From: Pseudomonas alkylphenolica
GTDB taxonomy: Bacteria; Pseudomonadota; Gammaproteobacteria; Pseudomonadales; Pseudomonadaceae
Direction of reading: 5' to 3'
Assembly: GCF_000746525.1 (NCBI RefSeq)
Contig: NZ_CP009048.1
Location: 4,653,501 to 4,717,500, forward strand
DNA length: 64,000 nucleotides
Below, in pieces: positions 8,880 through 19,171 of this stretch. Positions within the stretch are counted from its first letter, which is position 1. Each line of letters begins with the position of its first letter. The notes beneath the pieces are model-generated. The model ran no database searches. It was not told where the DNA came from and saw only the letters and a list, made by a program, of their open reading frames with translations. Both the position numbers and the translations under genes were made by a program.

Positions 8880-10388
8880 ATGCGCATCCACGTCAGCTTC
8901 ATCGACCGCGTCGGTATCACCCAGGAAGTACTGGCCCTGCTCGGTGCCCGCAACCTCAACCTGGATGCGGTGGAGATGGTCCCGCCCAACGTTTACATCG
9001 ACGCCCCGACCCTCAGCCCAGCCGTGCTCGAAGAACTGCACGACGCGCTGTTCGAAGTGCGTGGCGTGCAGTCGGTGGACGTGGTCGACATCCTCCCCGG
9101 CCAACGCCGCCACTTACAGCTCGATGCCCTGCTGGCCGCCATGAGCGACCCGGTGCTGGCCGTGGACAGTGCCGGCCAGGTGCTGCTGGCCAACCCCGCG
9201 CTGATCGCCCTGTGCGGCCGGGAGTCGGCCGGGCGTTCGCTAGGCGAGCTGTTCAATGACCCCGCCCTGCTGCAGGCCCTACTGGACAACAACTTCCACC
9301 TGCCGATGCGCGAAATGCAGCTCAACGGCCAGAGCCTGCTGCTCGATGCCACTCCTATCACCAATGCTGGCGGCCTGCTGACCCTCTACCCGCCCAACCG
9401 CATGGGCGAACGTCTGTCGGCCCTGCACCACGAACATGCCGAAAGCTTCGATGCACTTCTCGGTGAGTCCCCGGCGATCCGCACCCTCAAAGTCCGCGCC
9501 CTGCGTGTCGCGGCCCTCGACGCGCCACTGCTGGTGCATGGCGAGACAGGCACCGGCAAGGAGCTGGTAGCCCGCGCCTGCCATGCCACCAGCAGCCGCC
9601 ACTCGGCGCCATTCCTCGCCCTCAACTGCGCTGCGCTGCCCGAGAGTCTGGCCGAGAGCGAGCTGTTCGGCTATGCACCCGGCGCGTTCACCGGCGCGCA
9701 GCGTGGTGGTAAACCCGGGCTGATGGAGCTGGCCAACCAGGGCACGGTGTTTCTCGACGAGATTGGCGAGATGTCACCTTACCTGCAGGCCAAACTGCTG
9801 CGTTTTCTCAGTGACGGCAGCTTCCGCCGCGTGGGAGGCGACCGTGAGGTCAAGGTCGATGTGCGCATCATCAGCGCCACCCACCGCGACCTGGAGCGCA
9901 TGGTCGCCGAAGGCACCTTCCGTGAAGACCTGTTCTACCGCCTCAATGTGCTTAACCTGCAGGTGCCTCCACTGCGTGAGCGTGGCCAGGACATCCTCAT
10001 GCTCGCGCACTATTTCATGCAGCAAGCCTGCACGCAGATCCAGCGCCCGGCCTGCCGCCTGACACCGGCCACCCACTCGGCACTGCTGGCCAACCCCTGG
10101 CCGGGCAACGTACGGCAGCTGCAAAACGTGATATTCCGCGCTGCGGCCATCTGTGAAAGCAACCTGGTGGACATCGGCGACCTGGACATCGCCGGTACCT
10201 CGGTAGCACGCGGCCAGGATGGTGAGGTGGCGAGCCTGGAACAGGCCGTGGGTGATTTCGAACGCGAGCTGCTGCAGCGTCTATATGCCAGTTACCCGTC
10301 CACCCGGCAGTTGGCGATGAGATTGCAGACATCGCACACCGCCATTGCCCAGCGGTTGCGCAAATATGGCATTCCAGACAAGGCCTGA
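8880..10388 (+). CDS. gcsR: TyrR-like sigma-54 enhancer-binding regulator, probable GcsR (glycine cleavage activator)
   Basis: The 502 residues show an N-terminal ACT-like domain (1-72), a PAS-like region (about 80-170), an AAA+ sigma-54 activation domain (about 193-430) and a C-terminal TyrR-type helix-turn-helix (SHTAIAQRLRKYGI, 485-498). Walker A is GETGTGKE (221-228), the sigma-54 contact loop GAFTGA (268-273) is perfect, Walker B is TVFLDEIG (289-296). An intact GAFTGA means it should activate sigma-54 promoters, unlike E. coli TyrR. P. aeruginosa GcsR is a TyrR-like protein encoded close to the glycine cleavage operon it activates. Here gcvH lies 1.7 kb downstream, with matching sites and a -24/-12 promoter. 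The specific symbol is therefore inferred from architecture and context; PhhR is the alternative paralogue. Confidence 0.82.
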   Translation: MRIHVSFIDRVGITQEVLALLGARNLNLDAVEMVPPNVYIDAPTLSPAVLEELHDALFEVRGVQSVDVVDILPGQRRHLQLDALLAAMSDPVLAVDSAGQVLLANPALIALCGRESAGRSLGELFNDPALLQALLDNNFHLPMREMQLNGQSLLLDATPITNAGGLLTLYPPNRMGERLSALHHEHAESFDALLGESPAIRTLKVRALRVAALDAPLLVHGETGTGKELVARACHATSSRHSAPFLALNCAALPESLAESELFGYAPGAFTGAQRGGKPGLMELANQGTVFLDEIGEMSPYLQAKLLRFLSDGSFRRVGGDREVKVDVRIISATHRDLERMVAEGTFREDLFYRLNVLNLQVPPLRERGQDILMLAHYFMQQACTQIQRPACRLTPATHSALLANPWPGNVRQLQNVIFRAAAICESNLVDIGDLDIAGTSVARGQDGEVASLEQAVGDFERELLQRLYASYPSTRQLAMRLQTSHTAIAQRLRKYGIPDKA

Positions 10389-10543
10389 ATTGTTTGACGC
10401 ACGCCTTTTTGCCTACAGGGCGAAATCGCAAGGTTATTCAGAATTTTCCTAGCCGTAGAGCGCGGACATTGCCCATAAACTCGCCCATCCCGAAGGCGTC
10501 CCCAGGCAATGTTCGCCTCTAATCAGAGCAAAGAGTAACCTGA

Positions 10544-11749
10544 ATGCTTGCACTCGATTTCTACGGCACACTTGTGGCCGCTTCCCTGGTGCTTTTACTG
10601 GGGCGCGGGCTTGTTACACGCGTTGGTTTCTTGCGCACTTACAATATTCCCGAACCGGTAGCCGGGGGGCTGCTAGTTGCCCTGCTGCTTCTGGGGCTGC
10701 GCGCCATGGAGCTGCAAGTCCAGTTTGACACCTCACTGCAAACACCCTTGATGCTGGCTTTTTTTGCCACCATCGGTTTGAGTGCCGATATTGCCAGTTT
10801 GAAGAAAGGCGGACGCATAGTCGGTATTTTCCTGCTGGCCGTCACCGGACTGCTGCTGGTCCAGAATGCTATGGGTATCGCCCTGGCCAAGGCGTTGGGG
10901 CTCGATCCCCTGATGGGTTTGCTGTCCGGCTCGATTTCCTTGTCGGGCGGCCACGGCACGGGGGCTGCGTGGGGCGCGACCTTCAGTGAGAAACACGGCC
11001 TGGCGTCCGCCAGTGAGCTGGCACTGGCCGCTGCCACGTTTGGCCTGGTGCTGGGCGGACTGATTGGCGGGCCTGTTGCCCGCCTGCTCATCAAGCGTGT
11101 CCAGACACCCGGCATGGAACAAGAAATGCCCCGCGTGCCAAAGGGCTTCGAACAGCCGAACAAAGAGCGTTTGATTACGCCATTCACAATGATCGAAACC
11201 CTCGCGCTGATTGCAGTCAGCCTGATGGCTGGCACCCTCTTGAATAGCCTGCTCCACGGCACCGCTTTCGAATTGCCGACATTTGTTTGCGTCTTGTTTG
11301 TGGGTGTCCTGCTGCGCAACGGGCTTTCAATATTAGGCGTGTATCAAGTATTCGAGCGCGAAGTTTCAGTATTGGGCAATGTCAGCTTGTCGCTATTTCT
11401 GGCGATCGCGCTGATGTCACTCAAGCTATGGGATCTGGCTGCACTGGCATTGCCATTCTTCATTCTTCTGGCCGCGCAGACATTAGTCATGGCGCTGTTT
11501 GCGATATTCGTGACATTCCGAATCATGGGAAGCAACTACGATGCGGCAGTATTGGCAGCAGGGCATTGCGGGTTCGGTCTCGGTGCAACGCCAACGGCCA
11601 TCGCCAACATGCAAGCCGTGACACAACGCTTCGGGCCGTCGCAGATAGCCTTCCTGGCAGTACCGATGGTCGGCGCGTTCTTCATCGACATCGTCAATGC
11701 CATCGTGATCAAGTTGTACTTGGCGTTGCCATTCTTCATCGCCGTTTGA
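10544..11749 (+). CDS. gltS: Sodium/glutamate symporter GltS
   Basis: A 401-residue integral membrane protein with ten or more hydrophobic segments in two inverted halves. Each half carries a glycine-rich re-entrant loop: SGGHGTGAAWG in the first and AGHCGFGLGATPTAIA in the second, typical of the ESS/GltS family. It imports glutamate with sodium. A ribosome site (AAAGAG) precedes ATG 10544. It lies between the GcsR-like gene and the glycine cleavage operon in the same direction. Codon choice in the second half is less GC-biased than in neighbouring genes, which is only an impression. Confidence 0.93.
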   Translation: MLALDFYGTLVAASLVLLLGRGLVTRVGFLRTYNIPEPVAGGLLVALLLLGLRAMELQVQFDTSLQTPLMLAFFATIGLSADIASLKKGGRIVGIFLLAVTGLLLVQNAMGIALAKALGLDPLMGLLSGSISLSGGHGTGAAWGATFSEKHGLASASELALAAATFGLVLGGLIGGPVARLLIKRVQTPGMEQEMPRVPKGFEQPNKERLITPFTMIETLALIAVSLMAGTLLNSLLHGTAFELPTFVCVLFVGVLLRNGLSILGVYQVFEREVSVLGNVSLSLFLAIALMSLKLWDLAALALPFFILLAAQTLVMALFAIFVTFRIMGSNYDAAVLAAGHCGFGLGATPTAIANMQAVTQRFGPSQIAFLAVPMVGAFFIDIVNAIVIKLYLALPFFIAV

Positions 11750-11769
11750 AGGCCCGAGTTCGGCGTTCA

Positions 11770-11801
11770 GGCCCTTTCGCGAAGCATTCCGCGCAAGGGC
11801 C
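11770..11801 (+). terminator. Hairpin after gltS, possible terminator
   Basis: GGCCCTT-T-CGCG pairs with CGCG-C-AAGGGCC around an eight-base loop. There is no T-run after it, so it may act weakly or with Rho. Its last base overlaps the first GcsR-like site. Confidence 0.4.
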
Positions 11802-11918
11802 GTAACGAAAACGCTACACCGTAGCGAATTTGTTACACACCCATCCAGGTCCCCATATGCAAGGGGTTGATCCTCCGAATCTTTTCGCCACCCTCCCATC
11901 TGTAGCGTTTTCATTCCA
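11801..11918 (+). promoter_or_regulatory. Three 18-bp GcsR-like activator sites upstream of gcvH
   Basis: Three dyads of 7-N4-7 form are visible: CGTAACG-AAAA-CGCTACA (11801-11818), CGTAGCG-AATT-TGTTACA (11820-11837) and TGTAGCG-TTTT-CATTCCA (11901-11918). The consensus I recall for P. aeruginosa GcsR is three repeats of TGTAACG-N4-CGTTCCG; the left halves match 5-6 of 7 and the right halves 4-5 of 7. They lie about 65-180 bases before the -24/-12 promoter, a normal distance for enhancer sites. Confidence 0.7.
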
Positions 11919-11981
11919 TCAGAATGAACCAACTTTCACAGAAATCCTTCAAGACACTGATTTGTAAGCACTTTTTTATAC

Positions 11982-11997
11982 TGGCCGCATTTTTGCT
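11982..11997 (+). promoter_or_regulatory. Sigma-54 (-24/-12) promoter of the gcvH operon
   Basis: TGGCCGCATTTTTGCT has GG at 11983-11984 and GC at 11995-11996 with exactly ten bases between them, the defining spacing of sigma-54 promoters, and a good TTTGC -12 half. Transcription should start near 12007, about 55 bases before the gcvH ATG. The remaining part of the 313-base gap (11750-12062) holds the activator sites and no gene. Confidence 0.8.
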
Positions 11998-12062
11998 AGG
12001 GAAATCTCAACCCAAGAGCGCGGACGCACCGCGCCCAACGCCCTGCTTCCCGAGGATTCCCC

Positions 12063-12446
12063 ATGAGCGAGTTGCGTTTCACCGAAGATCACGAATGGCT
12101 GCGCGTCGAAGCCGATGGCAGTGTCACCGTGGGCATCACCGCCTACGCCCAGAACGCCCTCGGCGATGTGGTCTACGTGCAACTGCCGGAGCTGCAGAAC
12201 TACGACCAGGGCGCCGAAGCGTCGACCGTTGAATCGGTAAAAGCTGCCAGCGGCGTCTACATGCCGCTGACTGGCGAAGTGGTCGCGGTCAACGACAAAC
12301 TCGAAGGCAACCCTGAACTGGTCAACGAAGATCCGCTGGGCGAAGGCTGGTTCTTCCGCTTCATCCCGGCCGATGCAGGTGCCGTTGCGCAACTGCTCGA
12401 CCAGGATGCCTACGACCGCCTGATCAAAGCCAGCGCTGACGCCTGA
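12063..12446 (+). CDS. gcvH: Glycine cleavage system H protein
   Basis: Lipoyl carrier that shuttles the aminomethyl group between the P, T and L proteins of glycine cleavage. The 127 residues contain the lipoylation motif VESVKAASG with lysine 60 as the acceptor. It is the first gene of gcvH-gcvP-sdaA-gcvT and starts at ATG 12063 after GAGGA. The upstream sigma-54 promoter and activator sites indicate control by glycine through the regulator encoded at 8880-10388. Confidence 0.97.
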   Translation: MSELRFTEDHEWLRVEADGSVTVGITAYAQNALGDVVYVQLPELQNYDQGAEASTVESVKAASGVYMPLTGEVVAVNDKLEGNPELVNEDPLGEGWFFRFIPADAGAVAQLLDQDAYDRLIKASADA

Positions 12447-12455
12447 GGACTCACC

Positions 12456-15311
12456 ATGACCATCAACCTCGGCACTGCCAACGAATTCATCGCCCGTCAT
12501 ATCGGCCCGCGCCAGGCTGACGAGCAGCAAATGCTTGCCACCCTGGGTTTCGACTCCCTGGAAGCCATGAGCGCCGCCGTCATCCCTGACAGCATCAAGG
12601 GCACCAGCGTACTGGAACTGGGCGAAGGGCAAAGCGAAGCCGACGCCCTGGCGTCGCTCAAGGCCATCGCCGGCAACAACCAGCTGTTCAAGAGCTTCAT
12701 CGGCCAGGGTTACTACAACTGCCATACCCCGGCGCCGATTCTGCGCAACCTGCTGGAAAACCCGGCCTGGTACACCGCCTACACCCCGTATCAGCCAGAG
12801 ATTTCCCAGGGCCGCCTGGAAGCACTGCTTAACTTCCAGACCCTGATCAGCGACCTCACCGGCCTGCCGATCGCCAACGCCTCGCTGCTCGACGAAGCCA
12901 CCGCCGCCGCTGAAGCGATGACCTTCTGCAAGCGCCTGAGCAAGAACAAGAGCAGCCACGCCTTCTTCGCCTCCGTGCATTGCCACCCGCAAACCCTCGA
13001 CGTCTTGCGTACCCGTGCCGAGCCGCTGGGTATCGAAGTGGTGGTCGGTGACGAGCGCGAACTCGATGATGTCAGCGCCTTCTTTGGCGCCCTGCTGCAA
13101 TACCCGGCCAGCAATGGTGAAGTGTTCGACTACAGCGAACTGGTCGCGCGCTTGCACGCTGCCAACGCTCTGGTCGCAGTTGCCGCCGATCTGCTGGCCC
13201 TGACCCTGCTGACCCCGCCCGGCGAGTTCGGTGCCGACGTCGCCATCGGTAGCGCCCAGCGCTTCGGTGTACCGCTGGGCTTCGGTGGCCCGCACGCGGC
13301 CTACTTCTCCACCCGTGATGCGTTCAAGCGTGACATGCCTGGCCGCCTGGTCGGCGTGTCCATCGACCGCTTCGGCAAGACCGCCCTGCGCCTGGCCATG
13401 CAGACCCGCGAGCAACATATTCGTCGCGAGAAAGCCACCAGCAACATCTGCACCGCCCAGGTACTGCTGGCCAACATCGCCAGCATGTACGCCGTCTATC
13501 ACGGCCCGCAGGGCCTGAAGCAGATCGCCCAGCGCACCCACGCCCTGACCGCGATCCTCGCTGCCGGCCTCAAGCAACTCGGCGTCAGCGTCGAAAACGC
13601 AGCGTTCTTCGACACCCTGACCCTGGCCACCGGCGACGCTACCGCCAACCTGCACGACAAGGCCCGGGCTCAGCGCCTGAACCTGCGCCAGATCGACGCC
13701 CAGCGCCTGGGCCTGTCGCTGGATGAAACCAGCACCCAGGCTGACGTCGAAGCGCTGTGGCAGCTGTTTGCCCACGGTAAAGCCGTGCCTGCATTCAGCA
13801 CCCTGGCTGCCAGCGTTCAGGCCCGGCTGCCTGCCGCCCTGCTGCGTCAGTCGGCAATCCTCGAGCACCCGGTGTTCAACCGCTACCACAGCGAAACCGA
13901 GCTGATGCGCTACCTGCGCCGCCTGGCCGATAAGGACCTGGCGCTGGACCGCACCATGATCCCGCTGGGTTCGTGCACCATGAAGCTCAACGCCGCCAGC
14001 GAAATGATCCCGGTGACCTGGGCCGAATTCGGCAACCTGCACCCGTTCGCGCCTGCCGCACAGAGCCAGGGCTATCAGCAACTGACCGACGAGCTGGAAG
14101 CCATGCTCTGCGCCGCCACCGGCTATGACGCCGTGTCGCTGCAGCCCAACGCCGGTTCCCAGGGCGAGTACGCCGGTCTCCTGGCCATCCGCGCCTACCA
14201 CCAGAGCCGTGGCGACGCCCGCCGCGACATCTGCCTGATCCCGTCCTCGGCCCACGGTACCAACCCGGCCACCGCCCATATGGCCGGTATGCGCGTGGTG
14301 GTGACCGCCTGTGACGCCCGTGGCAACGTCGATATCGACGACCTGCGCGCCAAGGCCATCGAGCACCGCGAGCACCTCGCGGCGCTGATGATCACCTACC
14401 CGTCGACCCATGGCGTGTTCGAAGAAGCCATCGGCGAGATCTGCGCGATCATCCACGACAACGGCGGCCAGGTGTACATCGACGGCGCCAACATGAACGC
14501 CATGGTCGGCCTCTGCGCCCCGGGCAAGTTCGGTGGCGACGTCTCGCACCTGAACCTGCACAAGACCTTCTGCATTCCGCATGGCGGTGGCGGCCCGGGC
14601 GTCGGCCCGATCGGCGTCAAATCGCACCTGGCACCGTTCCTGCCGGGTCATGCGCACATGGATAACAAACAGGGCGCGGTCTGTGCCGCACCGTTCGGCA
14701 GCGCCAGCATCCTGCCGATCACCTGGATGTACATTCGTATGATGGGTGGCGCCGGTCTCAAGCGTGCTTCGCAGATGGCGATCCTCAACGCCAACTACAT
14801 CGCCCGCCGCCTGGAAGAGCACTATCCTGTGTTGTACACCGGCAGCAATGGCCTGGTGGCACACGAGTGCATCCTCGACCTGCGCCCGCTCAAGGACAGC
14901 AGCGGCATCAGCGTCGACGACGTGGCCAAGCGCCTGATCGACTTCGGTTTCCACGCCCCGACCATGTCGTTCCCGGTGGCCGGTACGTTGATGATCGAAC
15001 CGACCGAAAGCGAGTCCAAAGAAGAACTGGATCGCTTCTGCGAGGCGATGATCCGCATCCGCGAAGAGATCCGCGCGGTGGAAAGCGGCAGCCTGGACAA
15101 GGACGACAACCCGCTGAAGAACGCGCCGCATACGGCCGCTGAAATTGCCGGTGAGTGGAGCCACCCCTACAGCCGCGAACAGGCGGTGTACCCGCTGGCG
15201 ACGCTGGTGGAAGGCAAATACTGGCCGCCGGTCGGTCGTGTCGACAACGTGTTTGGCGACCGTAACCTGGTGTGCGCCTGCCCGTCGATCGAGAGCTACC
15301 AGGACGTCTGA
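12456..15311 (+). CDS. gcvP: Glycine dehydrogenase (decarboxylating), P protein
   Basis: PLP enzyme that decarboxylates glycine and passes the aminomethyl group to the lipoyl arm of GcvH. The 951 residues have both halves of the fused P protein. The PLP lysine lies in [16 protein letters not shown] in the second half, and the N-terminal ARHIGP and [12 protein letters not shown] motifs are present. It begins nine bases after gcvH and is co-transcribed. A long open frame exists on the opposite strand along the whole gene but is a codon-bias artefact. Confidence 0.98.
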   Translation: MTINLGTANEFIARHIGPRQADEQQMLATLGFDSLEAMSAAVIPDSIKGTSVLELGEGQSEADALASLKAIAGNNQLFKSFIGQGYYNCHTPAPILRNLLENPAWYTAYTPYQPEISQGRLEALLNFQTLISDLTGLPIANASLLDEATAAAEAMTFCKRLSKNKSSHAFFASVHCHPQTLDVLRTRAEPLGIEVVVGDERELDDVSAFFGALLQYPASNGEVFDYSELVARLHAANALVAVAADLLALTLLTPPGEFGADVAIGSAQRFGVPLGFGGPHAAYFSTRDAFKRDMPGRLVGVSIDRFGKTALRLAMQTREQHIRREKATSNICTAQVLLANIASMYAVYHGPQGLKQIAQRTHALTAILAAGLKQLGVSVENAAFFDTLTLATGDATANLHDKARAQRLNLRQIDAQRLGLSLDETSTQADVEALWQLFAHGKAVPAFSTLAASVQARLPAALLRQSAILEHPVFNRYHSETELMRYLRRLADKDLALDRTMIPLGSCTMKLNAASEMIPVTWAEFGNLHPFAPAAQSQGYQQLTDELEAMLCAATGYDAVSLQPNAGSQGEYAGLLAIRAYHQSRGDARRDICLIPSSAHGTNPATAHMAGMRVVVTACDARGNVDIDDLRAKAIEHREHLAALMITYPSTHGVFEEAIGEICAIIHDNGGQVYIDGANMNAMVGLCAPGKFGGDVSHLNLHKTFCIPHGGGGPGVGPIGVKSHLAPFLPGHAHMDNKQGAVCAAPFGSASILPITWMYIRMMGGAGLKRASQMAILNANYIARRLEEHYPVLYTGSNGLVAHECILDLRPLKDSSGISVDDVAKRLIDFGFHAPTMSFPVAGTLMIEPTESESKEELDRFCEAMIRIREEIRAVESGSLDKDDNPLKNAPHTAAEIAGEWSHPYSREQAVYPLATLVEGKYWPPVGRVDNVFGDRNLVCACPSIESYQDV

Positions 15312-15329
15312 GTCCGGTTTGAGGGCCTC

Positions 15330-15374
15330 ATCGCGGGGCAAGCCCGCTCCCACCGGAGCGGGCTTGCCCCCGCG
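15330..15374. repeat. REP pair between gcvP and sdaA (inward, shortened spacer)
   Basis: ATCGCGGGGCAAGCCCGC with its CTCCCACC tail runs straight into GGAGCGGGCTTGCCCCCGCG; the second unit has one extra C in its loop. It occupies the position where the P. aeruginosa operon carries glyA2. Confidence 0.88.
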
Positions 15375-15403
15375 AAACCCTTCACCACAACGAGGGTACG
15401 ACC

Positions 15404-16780
<1,377 letters not shown>

Positions 16781-16808
16781 CACCCTCTACAGCCCCAAGG
16801 AGTCATCA

Positions 16809-17933
16809 ATGTCCACCGAAACACTGCTCAAGACCCCGCTGCACGCCCTGCACCTGGAACTGGGGGCGCGCATGGTGCCGTTCGCCGGCTACGACATGCC
16901 GGTCCAGTACCCGCTGGGGGTGATGAAAGAGCATCTGCACAGCCGCGATCAGGCCGGTCTGTTCGACGTCTCGCACATGGGCCAGATCCGCCTGACTGGC
17001 GCCAATGCAGCCAAGGCCCTGGAAACCCTGGTGCCAGTCGACATCATCGACTTGCCTGTGGGCATGCAGCGCTACGCGATGTTTACCAATGAACAGGGCG
17101 GCATCCTTGACGACCTGATGGTCGCCAACCTGGGTAACGATGAACTGTTCCTGGTGGTCAACGCCGCCTGCAAGGACCAGGACCTGGCCCACCTGCGCAA
17201 GCACATCGGCGAGCAATGCCAGATTCAACCGCTGTTCGAAGAGCGTGCCCTGCTGGCCCTGCAAGGCCCGGCGGCGGTCAAGGTGCTGGAGCGTCTGGCG
17301 CCTGCCGTTGCACAGATGACCTTCATGCAGTTCCAGCCGGTGCAACTGCTGGGTGCCGACTGCTATGTGAGCCGCTCGGGCTACACCGGCGAAGACGGTT
17401 TCGAGATCTCGGTTCCCGCCGATAAAGCCGAAGAACTCGCTCGCCGCCTGCTGGCCGAACCGGAAGTCGCCGCCATCGGCCTTGGCGCTCGCGACTCGCT
17501 GCGCCTGGAAGCCGGCCTGTGCCTGTACGGCCACGACATGAACACGCAGACCACACCGATCGAAGCCAGCCTGCTCTGGGCCATCTCCAAGGTGCGTCGT
17601 GCCGATGGCGAACGTGCCGGTGGCTTCCCGGGTGCCGCAGCGATCTTTGCCCAGCAGCAAAGCGGTGTTGCGCGCAAACGCGTAGGCCTGCTGCCGCAGG
17701 AACGCACCCCGGTACGTGAAGGCGCAGAAATCGTCGACGAAGCAGGCGCTGTCATCGGTACTGTTTGCAGCGGTGGCTTCGGACCGAGCCTGAATGCACC
17801 GGTGGCAATGGGTTACCTGGATGCTGCCCATACTGCACTGGAAACAGCAGTCTGGGCGATTGTTCGCGGCAAGCGTGTTGCAATGAAAGTCAGCAAGATG
17901 CCATTCGTTGCACAGCGCTACTACCGCGGCTGA
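16809..17933 (+). CDS. gcvT: Aminomethyltransferase, glycine cleavage T protein
   Basis: Transfers the methylene group from aminomethyl-lipoyl GcvH to tetrahydrofolate, releasing ammonia. The 374 residues show the family features LYDLH-equivalent start ([20 protein letters not shown]), FDVSHMGQ and [17 protein letters not shown] sits five bases before ATG 16809. It is the last gene of the operon and is followed by a hairpin terminator. GcvL is not encoded here, as usual for pseudomonads, where a shared lipoamide dehydrogenase serves. Confidence 0.97.
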   Translation: MSTETLLKTPLHALHLELGARMVPFAGYDMPVQYPLGVMKEHLHSRDQAGLFDVSHMGQIRLTGANAAKALETLVPVDIIDLPVGMQRYAMFTNEQGGILDDLMVANLGNDELFLVVNAACKDQDLAHLRKHIGEQCQIQPLFEERALLALQGPAAVKVLERLAPAVAQMTFMQFQPVQLLGADCYVSRSGYTGEDGFEISVPADKAEELARRLLAEPEVAAIGLGARDSLRLEAGLCLYGHDMNTQTTPIEASLLWAISKVRRADGERAGGFPGAAAIFAQQQSGVARKRVGLLPQERTPVREGAEIVDEAGAVIGTVCSGGFGPSLNAPVAMGYLDAAHTALETAVWAIVRGKRVAMKVSKMPFVAQRYYRG

Positions 17934-17959
17934 ATCGTTAGTTGAAACTTTGTGTCATG

Positions 17960-17995
17960 AACGCGTTCGGATTTTCGAATTCGAACGCGTTTTAT
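17960..17995 (+). terminator. Terminator after gcvT
   Basis: AACGCGTTCG (17960-17969) pairs perfectly with CGAACGCGTT (17982-17991) around a 12-base loop and runs into TTTATT. It closes the gcvH-gcvP-sdaA-gcvT operon. Confidence 0.75.
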
Positions 17996-18283
17996 TACTT
18001 TCGAAAAGCTTCGCAGCACGCCCTGGAATGAGCAGAAAAAAATCGACCGAACGGCTGCTAAAAGGTAGAGCGGGAGCGGCTTTGAGGGCTTGTTTTTGCC
18101 GACGGAGTTAGCGTAGAGTCACTGCACTGTGTTTGCATGGGTCGCTATGGTTCGTGACCTGGGCAGTAGCGCTGAGATTTGCTACAACCCGTTCGACGTC
18201 TCTTACTTTCCTGCAACCCAGCCCAGTACTCTTTCATTTGGAAGAAGCTGTTACTAATTCTAAGTTTCAAAGGAAATAAGACA
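17996..18283 (+). promoter_or_regulatory. Promoter and long leader region of the cold-shock gene
   Basis: About 290 bases without a gene, of lower GC than the surroundings. A long untranslated leader is typical of cspA-type genes, whose mRNA structure senses temperature, so much of this stretch may be transcribed. I see no unambiguous -35/-10 pair and no canonical cold-box that I can vouch for. AAGGAAAT at 18270-18277 is the ribosome site of the coding gene. Confidence 0.45.
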
Positions 18284-18496
18284 ATGTCCCAACGTCAGAG
18301 CGGTACCGTCAAGTGGTTTAACGACGAGAAAGGTTTTGGTTTCATCACTCCAGAAAGCGGTCCGGATCTGTTCGTACACTTCCGCGCTATTCAGGGCAAC
18401 GGCTTCAAGAGCCTGAAAGAAGGCCAGAAAGTGACCTTCATCGCCGTGCAAGGCCAGAAAGGCATGCAGGCTGACGAAGTTATCGCGGAAGCCTGA
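18284..18496 (+). CDS. Cold-shock domain protein (CspA family)
   Basis: A 70-residue single cold-shock domain, [20 protein letters not shown] onward, with RNP1 (KGFGFI) and RNP2 (LFVHF) RNA-binding motifs. Such proteins melt RNA secondary structure as chaperones. The start is ATG 18284 with AAGGAAAT upstream; an in-frame start at 18179 is in the leader and rejected. A strong intrinsic terminator follows directly, so the gene is monocistronic. Pseudomonads have several csp paralogues, so I give no specific symbol. Confidence 0.95.
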
Positions 18497-18506
18497 TTCC
18501 CGATAT

Positions 18507-18541
18507 AAAAAGCCCCTGCTGACAACAGCAGGGGCTTTTTT
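18507..18541 (+). terminator. Intrinsic terminator of the cold-shock gene
   Basis: AGCCCCTGCTG (18511-18521), ACAA loop, CAGCAGGGGCT (18526-18536), then a run of T, with AAAA before the stem. An 11-bp perfect stem that can also work on the opposite strand. Confidence 0.92.
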
Positions 18542-18546
18542 GTGCC

Positions 18547-18572
18547 TGTGGGAGCGGGCTTGCCCCGCGATA
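18547..18572. repeat. REP palindrome, single unit
   Basis: GTGGGAGCGGGCTTGCCCC followed by GCGAT, between the cold-shock terminator and the RDD gene. No partner unit is within 100 bases. Confidence 0.88.
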
Positions 18573-18660
18573 AGGGCGTGAAAGACAAACCGTGTCACAG
18601 GGCAACGACTTGGGCGCGTAATTCCGTAGAATGGCCGTTTTGCCCAAGGAGGGCCCGTGT

Positions 18661-19149
18661 ATGCCCAAGCAGTTGTTGCAGCCCCAGGGCGATTTCCCGG
18701 TTGTCGGCCTCGGTCGGCGCCTGGCCGCCATGTTCTACGATTTCCTGTTGTGTACCGCGCTGCTGATCGTTACTGCTGGCGTGTACAAGATGATCCAGAT
18801 GGCGATCATCGGTGAAGCGCGCATGCGCCAGCTGACCGAAGCCGGCGCCCTGGACGGCGACCCGCTGCTGTCGACCATTCTGCTGTTCGCCCTGTTTGGC
18901 TTCTTCGCCAAGTTCTGGACCCACGGTGGGCAGACCCTGGGCATGCAGGTGTGGCGCATTCGTGTACAGAACGCCGATGGCAGCGCTATCAGCCTGTGGC
19001 AGGCTCTGCTGCGTTTTGTCGTCGCCATCGCCTCGTGGCTGTGTCTGGGCCTGGGTTTTATCTGGTCGCTGTTCGACAAGCGCCAGCGTGCCTGGCATGA
19101 CATTTACTCCGATACGCAGTTGGTGCAATTGCCCAAAGCGAAAAAATAA
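18661..19149 (+). CDS. RDD family membrane protein
   Basis: A 162-residue protein with about three hydrophobic segments and the RDD signature: GRRLAAMFYDFLL near residue 18 supplies Arg and Asp, and WHDIYSD near the C-terminus supplies the second Asp. The family is widespread and its function is unsettled; some members affect ion or osmotic tolerance. The start is ATG 18661, seven bases after AAGGAGGG; an upstream ATG at 18631 precedes that site and is rejected. It converges on lptG, and the inverted-repeat element at 19172-19740 separates the two. Confidence 0.88.
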   Translation: MPKQLLQPQGDFPVVGLGRRLAAMFYDFLLCTALLIVTAGVYKMIQMAIIGEARMRQLTEAGALDGDPLLSTILLFALFGFFAKFWTHGGQTLGMQVWRIRVQNADGSAISLWQALLRFVVAIASWLCLGLGFIWSLFDKRQRAWHDIYSDTQLVQLPKAKK

Positions 19150-19171
19150 GCGACACAGAAAAGGCTCTTCA

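Noticed and set aside
10399..10414. Sigma-54-like GCACGCCTTTTTGCC upstream of gltS
   Set aside because: The -12 TTGC is fine, but the base pair ten positions before it is GC and not the required GG.
11750..12062. Glycine riboswitch upstream of gcvH
   Set aside because: I could not find the tandem aptamer pattern or an anti-terminator. The predicted transcript leader from the sigma-54 promoter is only about 55 bases, too short for one.
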